Below the pieces are notes generated by a model, which did no database searches, was not told the DNA's origin, and was given only the letters and a program-made list of their open reading frames with translations. A stretch of DNA of 12,333 bases from Candidatus Odyssella thessalonicensis (GTDB lineage: Bacteria; Pseudomonadota; Alphaproteobacteria; Bin65): contig SBBV01000248.1 of NCBI GenBank assembly GCA_005240015.1, positions 1 through 12,333 of the forward strand. The letters run 5' to 3'. The translations under genes and the position numbers were made by a program. The stretch's first letter is position 1, and each line of letters opens with the position of its first letter. Below, in pieces: positions 7,193 to 12,333 of this stretch.

Positions 7193-7927
7193 ATGGAAGC
7201 CCTCCCAGCCCCAGGCTCACCGCGTCCGCCGCCCGTCCACGTCGCCATCATCATGGACGGCAACGGACGCTGGGCGAAGCTGCGCAACCTGCCGCGCACG
7301 GCCGGCCACCGCCGCGGCGTCGAGGCGGTGCGCGAAACGGTCAAGGGCGCGGTCGAGCTCGGCATCGCCTACCTCACGCTCTACGGCTTCTCGTCCGAGA
7401 ACTGGAACCGGCCGCCGCCCGAGGTCGACGACCTGATGGGCCTCCTGCGCTTCTATCTCAGCAGCGAGATCGCCGAGCTGCACCGCCAGGGCGTGCGCCT
7501 CAGGAGCATCGGCGACCGGGCGCGCCTGGCGCCCGACATCGTGCGTCTCATCGAAGAGGCCGAGGAGCGCACGCGCGAGAACGTGCGGCTCAATCTCACG
7601 ATCGCGCTGTCCTATGGCGGGCGCAACGAGATCTTGCGCGCGATGCGGATGATCGCGGGCGACGTGGCGGCCGGGCGCCTCCGGCCCGGCGACGTTGACG
7701 AGGCGGCGCTCGAGCAGCGTTTGTTCACCACCGGCTTGCCGGATCCCGATCTCGTCATCCGCACCAGCGGCGAGCAGCGCATCAGCAATTTCCTGCTCTG
7801 GCAGAGCGCCTATTCGGAGCTTGTGTTCGACGACTGCCTGTGGCCGGACTTCGGGCGCGAGAATCTCCGCCGCGCGGTGGAGGAGTATCAGCGCCGCGAG
7901 CGGCGCTACGGCACGGCGGTCGGATGA
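7193..7927 (+). CDS. uppS: Isoprenyl transferase / di-trans,poly-cis-undecaprenyl diphosphate synthase
   Basis: UppS adds isopentenyl diphosphate units in cis to farnesyl diphosphate, giving the C55 carrier lipid for peptidoglycan and other cell-surface glycans. The 244-residue product shows the family signatures: VAIIMDGNGRWA (17-28) with catalytic Asp22, GHRRG (38-42), YLTLYGFSSENWNRP (60-74), LSYGGRNEI (139-147), and the C-terminal RTSGEQRISNFLLWQ (190-204) and AYSELVF (206-212). In the last two, the Arg pair and Glu bind diphosphate and Mg2+. A Pro-rich extension (5-15) precedes the first strand. The ATG at 7193 follows an in-frame GTG at 7190; both give the same protein apart from one residue. 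No Shine-Dalgarno is seen, so translation probably depends on coupling to frr, whose stop is 6 bases before. The substrate unit is supplied by the MEP pathway, of which dxr lies two genes downstream. Confidence 0.96.
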   Translation: MEALPAPGSPRPPPVHVAIIMDGNGRWAKLRNLPRTAGHRRGVEAVRETVKGAVELGIAYLTLYGFSSENWNRPPPEVDDLMGLLRFYLSSEIAELHRQGVRLRSIGDRARLAPDIVRLIEEAEERTRENVRLNLTIALSYGGRNEILRAMRMIAGDVAAGRLRPGDVDEAALEQRLFTTGLPDPDLVIRTSGEQRISNFLLWQSAYSELVFDDCLWPDFGRENLRRAVEEYQRRERRYGTAVG

Positions 7928-8775
7928 TGGCGGCGGCCGGAACGGCGGCGGGAGCGGGGGGATGCTGGTTGCCTAGCGAAACGGCGCAACGCACGGTCAC
8001 CGCGATCGCCTTCGCCGTCCCCGCCGCGGCGGCGTTGATCCTGGGTCCGCCCCTTCTGCCGATCTTCGTCGGCGCCGTCGTCGCGGTGATGGCGTGGGAA
8101 TGGCTGCGCGTCACGGGCGTGGGCCTCATGAGCCTGGCTGGCGCATCCATGATGGGGTTGCTCATCGCCGCCGTCGCCGTCGCCGGATACGAGCGCTTCT
8201 TCTGGGCGATCGTTATCGTGGTGGCCGCGACGCCGCTCGTCTACGTGCTCGCCCGGGCCGCCGCGCGCGCGCCGGCGCTGCCGATCGCGGTCGGCGTGCT
8301 TTACATCGGCCTGCCGGCGCTGGCGCTGCTCTGGCTCTACGCACGCGAGGGGATCGGGCGCGAGCTCGTGATCTGGATCATCGCCGTCGTCATCGCTTGC
8401 GATGTCGGCGCCTACTTCGTCGGCCGCGCGCTCCGGGGCCCGAAGCTCGCGCCGCGCATCAGCCCCGGCAAGACCTGGTCGGGTGCCGCAGGGGGCGTGG
8501 CGGCGGCGCTCGTGGCCGGCGTTGCACTGGGACTTGTGCTCGGCCTGGCGTCGCCGCTCGCGCTGGCGGCCGCGGCGGTCGTGATCGCGCTCGTCTCCGA
8601 GGCGGGCGATCTCTTCGAGTCGGGCTTGAAGCGCGCCTTTGGAGTCAAGGACGCAAGCGGTATCCTGCCTGGGCATGGCGGCATGATGGACCGCGTCGAC
8701 GGCATCGTCGCTGCGCTGATGGCAGCGGCGCTCGTGGTTTGGACCGCAGGAGGGGATCCGCGGCAATGGCTATGA
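7924..8775 (+). CDS. cdsA: Phosphatidate cytidylyltransferase (CDP-diglyceride synthase)
   Basis: CdsA joins phosphatidic acid and CTP to make CDP-diacylglycerol, the branch point of bacterial phospholipid synthesis, in the inner membrane. The product (about 283 residues) is a chain of hydrophobic helices, including [50 protein letters not shown] and [15 protein letters not shown]. The family signature is at 233-259, with [16 protein letters not shown] and DRVD; Lys, His and Asp residues of the active site are present. ISPGKTWSG before it is also conserved. ATG 7924 and 7927 both overlap the uppS stop (ATGATG). A TTG at 7969 is a real rival: it has a purine-rich GGAGCGGGGGGA just upstream and gives the shorter N-terminus ([13 protein letters not shown]) nearer to known CdsA proteins. 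dxr overlaps the 3' end. Confidence 0.95.
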   Translation: MMAAAGTAAGAGGCWLPSETAQRTVTAIAFAVPAAAALILGPPLLPIFVGAVVAVMAWEWLRVTGVGLMSLAGASMMGLLIAAVAVAGYERFFWAIVIVVAATPLVYVLARAAARAPALPIAVGVLYIGLPALALLWLYAREGIGRELVIWIIAVVIACDVGAYFVGRALRGPKLAPRISPGKTWSGAAGGVAAALVAGVALGLVLGLASPLALAAAAVVIALVSEAGDLFESGLKRAFGVKDASGILPGHGGMMDRVDGIVAALMAAALVVWTAGGDPRQWL

Positions 8776-9956
8776 GGGCGTCCACCAACGGCCCGCGCCG
8801 AATAACGATCTTGGGCTCGACCGGCTCGATCGGCTGCAACACGATCGACCTCGTCGAGCGTGAGCCCGAGAACTATGTCGTCGAGGCGCTGACCGCCAAC
8901 CGCAACGTCACGCTGCTCGCCGATCAGGCGCGGCGCCTCCGGCCGCGCGTCGCCGTGGTCGCCGATCCCGCGCTCTACAGCGCGCTGCGTGAGGCGCTCT
9001 CGGGCACCAACATTGAAGTGGCGGCGGGCCACGCGGCGGTCGTCGAGGCCGCCACGCGGCCGGTCGACTGGATGATGGCCGGCATCGTCGGCGCCGCGGG
9101 CCTGGCGCCCACGCTCGCCGGCGTGCGCCAGGGCGCCATCGTTGCGCTCGCCAACAAGGAGACGCTGGTCTGCGCGGGCGAGCTCGTGCTGCGCGAGGTG
9201 AAGGCCAAGCGCGCGACGCTGCTCCCGGTCGACTCCGAGCACAACGCGGTGTTCCAGGTCTTCGACTTCGAGCAGAGCGACCGCGTCGCCCGCATCATCC
9301 TGACCGCGTCGGGCGGGCCGTTCCGCAGCCACAGCCTCGAGGACATGCGGCGGATGACGCCCGAGCAAGCGGTGGCGCATCCCAATTGGCGCATGGGCGC
9401 CAAGATCTCGGTCGATTCGGCGACCTTGATGAACAAGGGCCTCGAGGTGATCGAGGCGTTCTATCTGTTCCCGGTGCGCAAGGATCAGGTCGACGTGGTG
9501 GTCCATCCGCAATCGGTCATCCACTCGATGGTCGAATATATCGACGGCTCGGTGCTGGCGCAGCTCGGCACGCCCGACATGCGCACGCCGATCGCCTACG
9601 CGATGGGCTGGCCCAAGCGAATTGCCGCACCTTCGCCGCGGCTCGACCTCGCGGCGATCGGCGCACTCACCTTCGAGCAGCCCGACTACGAGCGCTTTCC
9701 CGCCCTGCGCCTGGCGCGCGAAGCGTTGGAGGCGGGCGGCTCGGCGCCCACGGTGCTCAACGCCGCCAACGAGGTCGCGGTGCTCGCCTTCCTCGATCGT
9801 CAGATCGGCTTCCTCGATATCGCCAAAATCGTGGGCGAAACACTGGAGCGGATCCCGCGGGTCGAGATCGATGCGCTCGATGTGGTGGCCGAAATCGACC
9901 AAAAGGCACGCGCCATCGCGCGTGAAACCATAGCGCGAAACAGAGTTATCAATTGA
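8766..9956 (+). CDS. dxr: 1-deoxy-D-xylulose 5-phosphate reductoisomerase
   Basis: Dxr rearranges and reduces 1-deoxy-D-xylulose 5-phosphate to 2-C-methyl-D-erythritol 4-phosphate with NADPH, the first committed step of the MEP isoprenoid pathway and the target of fosmidomycin. The 396-residue product has normal length. It shows the NADPH loop [15 protein letters not shown] (15-29), [14 protein letters not shown] (127-140), the metal ligands Asp156 and Glu158 ([11 protein letters not shown]) and Glu227 (NKGLEVIEA). The active-site flap and loop regions LTASGGPFR (179-187), [19 protein letters not shown] and [17 protein letters not shown] are also present. ATG 8766 is chosen: AGGAGGGG at 8748-8755 is about 10 bases upstream. 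It overlaps cdsA by 10 bases; the ATG at 8772 (4-base overlap) is the alternative. It provides precursors for UppS in the same gene chain. Confidence 0.98.
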   Translation: MAMRASTNGPRRITILGSTGSIGCNTIDLVEREPENYVVEALTANRNVTLLADQARRLRPRVAVVADPALYSALREALSGTNIEVAAGHAAVVEAATRPVDWMMAGIVGAAGLAPTLAGVRQGAIVALANKETLVCAGELVLREVKAKRATLLPVDSEHNAVFQVFDFEQSDRVARIILTASGGPFRSHSLEDMRRMTPEQAVAHPNWRMGAKISVDSATLMNKGLEVIEAFYLFPVRKDQVDVVVHPQSVIHSMVEYIDGSVLAQLGTPDMRTPIAYAMGWPKRIAAPSPRLDLAAIGALTFEQPDYERFPALRLAREALEAGGSAPTVLNAANEVAVLAFLDRQIGFLDIAKIVGETLERIPRVEIDALDVVAEIDQKARAIARETIARNRVIN

Positions 9957-9982
9957 TTACCGCAAGCGGTTTAGATTAGATT
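9953..9982 (+). promoter_or_regulatory. Weak promoter candidate upstream of rseP
   Basis: The dxr-rseP gap is strikingly AT-rich for this window. TTGATT (9953-9958, overlapping the dxr stop) and TAGATT (9977-9982) are 18 bases apart, each matching 4 of 6 bases of the sigma-70 consensus. The spacer holds a small perfect palindrome ACCGCAAGCGGT-like unit (ACCG 9959-9962, CGGT 9967-9970). GATTA is repeated in TTAGATTAGATTA (9971-9983). This may give rseP-bamA its own transcription start. It rests on pattern only. Confidence 0.3.
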
Positions 9983-10003
9983 AAGCAGCGGAAACAAGGG
10001 GAT

Positions 10004-11413
10004 ATGGTTAATAGCATGGAGTTCCTGGCGCCGCTCTGGAATTACGTTCTGCCATTCCTCGTCATCCTGACGATCCTCGTTTTCGTCCACGAGATGGGCC
10101 ACTACTACGTGGCGCGGCGCGCCGGCGTCAAAGTCGAGGCATTTTCGATCGGGTTCGGGCCCGAGCTGTTCGGCTGGACCGACAAGCACGGCACGCGGTG
10201 GCGTTTTGCCGCGATTCCGCTCGGCGGCTACGTCAAGATGTTCGGCGAGAACGAGCGCATGCTGGACGAAGACGGCGCCGAGCGCGCGCTCACGCCCGAG
10301 GAGAAGGCGTGCTCGTTCCAGCACAAGCGCCTGGGCCAGCGCGCGGCGATCGTGTTCGCCGGGCCTTTCGTCAACTACGTCTTTGCCGTGATTGTGCTCG
10401 GCATTCTGTTCGCGGTGGCCGGCCAGTCCTTCAGCCCCGCGATCATTGGCCCCCTCACGGCAGGCGGGCCGGCCGAGAAGGCCGGCCTCAGGACCGGCGA
10501 CAAGATCGTCCAGGTCGCCGGGCGCAACGTCGAGCGCTTCGAAGAGGTGATGCAGGCCATCGGTTTGCGGCCGGGCGAGCGCGTGCCGGTCGTAGTCGAG
10601 CGCGACGGCCAGCGCCGCGGCGTCGACGTCGATGTCGGCGTGCGCATGCTCGTCGACAAGCGCGGCAATCAAACCCCGTTCGGCGATCTCGGCGCCGGGC
10701 CGTTCGTGCCGCCGATCGTGGGCCGAATCGTGGCGAACGGCGCCGCGCACGAGGCGGGTTTGAAGCCGGGCGACGTCTTCCTCAAGATCAAGGGCCAGGC
10801 GATCGAAACCTTCGACGACGTGCGCAAGATCGTCTATGCGCATCCCGAGGTGGCGCTCGATGTCGTCGTGCGCCGCGACGGCGCGGAGATCCCGCTCGTC
10901 ATCACGCCGAAGTGGCAAGTCACCAAGGACAACAAGAAGCTCGGCGGCATCATCGGCGTCTCGCCGCAGGCCGCCTACCGCATGCAGCACGGCGTGTTCG
11001 ACGCGTTCGTGCAGGCGGTGCGCGAAACCTACGGACTGACGGTCGCCACTTTCACCGCGGTCGGCCAGATGATCGCCGGCACGCGCAGCACGCGCGATCT
11101 TTCGGGGCCGTTGCGCATCGCCGAAATCAGCGGCGACATGGCGCAGCTCGGCCTCTACCAATATGTCTGGTTCCTGGGCGTCCTCTCGCTCAGCCTCTGC
11201 ATAATCAATTTGCTGCCTGTCCCGATGCTCGACGGTGGGCACCTGCTGTTCTACGGATTCGAGGCGCTCAGGGGAAAACCGCTTGGTCAGCGCGCTCAGG
11301 AATATGGTTTCCGTATCGGCTTGGCTCTGGTAATAACCCTCATGGTCTTCGCGACCTGGAACGACTTGGTTCACCTCAAGGTCATCGAATCGATCCGCAG
11401 CCTGTTCATCTAG
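10004..11413 (+). CDS. rseP: RIP metalloprotease RseP (site-2 protease)
   Basis: RseP is an inner-membrane zinc protease that cuts transmembrane segments of anti-sigma factors and leftover signal peptides. In E. coli it completes release of sigma-E in the envelope stress response. The product (469 residues) has the zinc site HEMGH (29-33) in the first membrane helix (YVLPFLVILTILVFVHEMGH) and the third ligand in the LDG motif (Asp410, PMLDGGHLLF) in a later helix. The S2P-type IPLGGYVKM segment and two PDZ domains are also visible, at about 145-220 (GGPAEKAGLRTGD) and 236-305 (NGAAHEAGLKPGD). A further helix is near the C-terminus (GLALVITLMVFATW). ATG 10004 has AAGGGG at 9996-10001, only 2 bases away; ATG 10016 (MEFLAPLWNY) is the start closest to relatives, so the first four residues are doubtful. 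dxr-rseP-bamA is a common alphaproteobacterial order. Confidence 0.96.
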   Translation: MVNSMEFLAPLWNYVLPFLVILTILVFVHEMGHYYVARRAGVKVEAFSIGFGPELFGWTDKHGTRWRFAAIPLGGYVKMFGENERMLDEDGAERALTPEEKACSFQHKRLGQRAAIVFAGPFVNYVFAVIVLGILFAVAGQSFSPAIIGPLTAGGPAEKAGLRTGDKIVQVAGRNVERFEEVMQAIGLRPGERVPVVVERDGQRRGVDVDVGVRMLVDKRGNQTPFGDLGAGPFVPPIVGRIVANGAAHEAGLKPGDVFLKIKGQAIETFDDVRKIVYAHPEVALDVVVRRDGAEIPLVITPKWQVTKDNKKLGGIIGVSPQAAYRMQHGVFDAFVQAVRETYGLTVATFTAVGQMIAGTRSTRDLSGPLRIAEISGDMAQLGLYQYVWFLGVLSLSLCIINLLPVPMLDGGHLLFYGFEALRGKPLGQRAQEYGFRIGLALVITLMVFATWNDLVHLKVIESIRSLFI

Positions 11414-11420
11414 AGGGGAT

Positions 11421-11462
11421 TCTCCCGGCACGAATGCGGGCCGGCGCTCGTAGGACGGGAGA
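11421..11462 (+). repeat. Inverted repeat in the rseP-bamA gap
   Basis: TCTCCCG (11421-11427) and CGGGAGA (11456-11462) are a perfect 7-base inverted repeat around 28 bases that can pair further inside (ACGA 11430-11433/TCGT 11448-11451, with GC-rich sequence between). There is no T-run. The left arm could also pair with the purine-rich bamA ribosome binding site (GGGAG within 11477-11481). It may be a leader structure, an mRNA-processing hairpin or chance. Confidence 0.35.
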
Positions 11463-11486
11463 GTTCAGAGGGCAGGGGGAGGGCAC

Positions 11487-12333
11487 GTGCGTCATTTCGG
11501 ACTTTTCGCCGCCGGTATCGTCGTGGCCGCGTCGCTCGTCGCAGCCGAGACGGTCCAGGCCCAGGCGCGGCGCGGCGACGTCATCCAGCGCATCGCGGTC
11601 GAAGGCACCAACCGCATCGATCCCGAGACGGTGGGCTCGTACCTGCTGTTCAAGGTCGGCGAGCCCTACGACGCGGCCAAGGTCGATCAATCGCTGAAAG
11701 CGCTGTTCGCCACGGGCTTGTTCGCCGACGTCACGATTCGCCGCGAGGGCGCGACGGTCGTCGTGCGCGTGATCGAGAACCCGATCATCAACCGCATCGC
11801 CTACGAGGGCAACCGCAAGCTCAAGGACACCGACATCGCTGCCGAGGTGCCGCTGCGGGCGCGCTCGGTCTATTCCAAGGCCGCGGTCGAAGCGGCGGTG
11901 AAGCGCATCTTGGAGCTCTACCGCGCCACCGGCCGGTTTGGCGCCACGGTGACGCCCAAGATCATCGAGCTGCCGCAGAACCGCGTGAACCTTGTCTTCG
12001 AAATCAACGAGGGCGAGCTCACCGCCATCCGCCGCATCCGCTTCGTCGGCAACCGCTATTTTTCCGACGGCGACCTGCGCGAGGAGATCGAGACGAAGGA
12101 AAGCGCGTTCTGGCGCATCTTCGGCACCTCCGACGTGTACGATCCGGACAAGCTCGCTGCCGACCGCGAGAAGCTCCGGAAGTTCTACCTCTCGCGCGGC
12201 TTCGCCGACATGCGCGTCATCTCCGCGGTGGCGGAGCTGACGCCCGACAAGACCGCGTTCTTCATCACCTTCACGATCCACGAGGGCGACCGCTATCGCT
12301 TCGGCAAGATCGACGTCGTTTCCGACCTCAGGG
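11487..12333 (+). CDS. bamA: Outer membrane protein assembly factor BamA, N-terminal part (cut by window end)
   Basis: BamA is the core of the BAM complex that folds and inserts beta-barrel proteins into the outer membrane. Only the first 282 residues are in the window, all periplasmic. A signal peptide is clear: MRHF, a hydrophobic core (GLFAAGIVVAASLVAA) and a likely cut after the QAQA at 24-27. POTRA domains follow at about 32-100 (IAVEGTNRIDPETVGSYL), 100-177 (IAYEGNRKLKDTDIAAEV, with YRATGRFGATV) and 178-268 (IRFVGNRYFSDGDLREEI, with YLSRGFADMRV); a fourth begins at RYRFGKIDVVS. The start is GTG 11487, with AGGGGGA (11474-11480) 6 bases upstream. The frame has no stop before the window end. 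The barrel is not seen, so the distinction from TamA relies on the POTRA sequences and on the rseP neighbour, both of which favour BamA. Confidence 0.95.
   Translation, partial: MRHFGLFAAGIVVAASLVAAETVQAQARRGDVIQRIAVEGTNRIDPETVGSYLLFKVGEPYDAAKVDQSLKALFATGLFADVTIRREGATVVVRVIENPIINRIAYEGNRKLKDTDIAAEVPLRARSVYSKAAVEAAVKRILELYRATGRFGATVTPKIIELPQNRVNLVFEINEGELTAIRRIRFVGNRYFSDGDLREEIETKESAFWRIFGTSDVYDPDKLAADREKLRKFYLSRGFADMRVISAVAELTPDKTAFFITFTIHEGDRYRFGKIDVVSDLR

Noticed and set aside
8094..8765. Apparent long N-terminal extension of dxr
   Set aside because: It is the out-of-frame shadow of cdsA; Dxr homology begins right after ATG 8766.
9971..11431. Long antisense open frame (486 codons) over rseP
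   Set aside because: Its product has no recognisable domain and it mirrors the codon pattern of rseP; such open antisense frames are usual in GC-rich DNA. The same holds for antisense frames at 1342-3093, 3613-4758, 4773-5816, 8412-9902 and 11406-12281.

Overview
The window comes from a high-GC proteobacterial chromosome, most likely an alphaproteobacterium of Rhodospirillales or Hyphomicrobiales type. Two things point there: the gene order rpsB-tsf-pyrH-frr-uppS-cdsA-dxr-rseP-bamA, and protein details such as the start of RseP and the three-PAS cyclase and kinase relatives. All genes are on the + strand. I see no tRNA, rRNA, CRISPR array or transposase gene. I made no database search; every assignment rests on motifs read in the translations.

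Region 1 (1-3726) is accessory. It starts with a signalling gene that appears broken. Three PAS domains (30-1370) run into a sharp junction at about 1370. There the reading frame changes and the homology jumps to the middle of a response-regulator receiver domain, followed by a class III adenylate cyclase that looks intact (1372-2310). A GAF/kinase middle part and the first half of the receiver seem to be missing, through either a real deletion or an assembly mis-join. A GT4-type glycosyltransferase follows (2404-3726), separated by a short stretch with two perfect hairpins.

Region 2 (3727-5714) is the translation pair rpsB (ribosomal protein S2) and tsf (EF-Ts). A leader of about 200 bases precedes rpsB. 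It can form several hairpins, one of which would cover the rpsB ribosome binding site.

Region 3 (5715-5900) is the most structured non-coding stretch. It holds two adjacent perfect hairpins, then a 67-base element with near-perfect terminal inverted repeats. The right end of that element looks like a rho-independent terminator and lies only 19 bases before pyrH. It could be a mobile REP/MITE-like repeat, an attenuator, or both.

Region 4 (5901-9956) is a compact gene chain: pyrH, frr, uppS, cdsA and dxr, with overlaps of 1 to 10 bases or gaps of a few bases. It links UMP phosphorylation, ribosome recycling, undecaprenyl diphosphate synthesis, CDP-diacylglycerol synthesis and the first committed MEP-pathway step. 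The MEP pathway makes the isoprenoid units that UppS uses.

Region 5 (9957-12333) has a short AT-rich gap with a weak promoter candidate, then rseP (site-2 intramembrane protease) and the first part of bamA (outer membrane protein assembly). bamA is cut by the window end in its fourth POTRA domain.

Most of the window is ordinary, well-conserved core genome. What merits a second look is the 1370 junction, the repeat element before pyrH and the rpsB leader.
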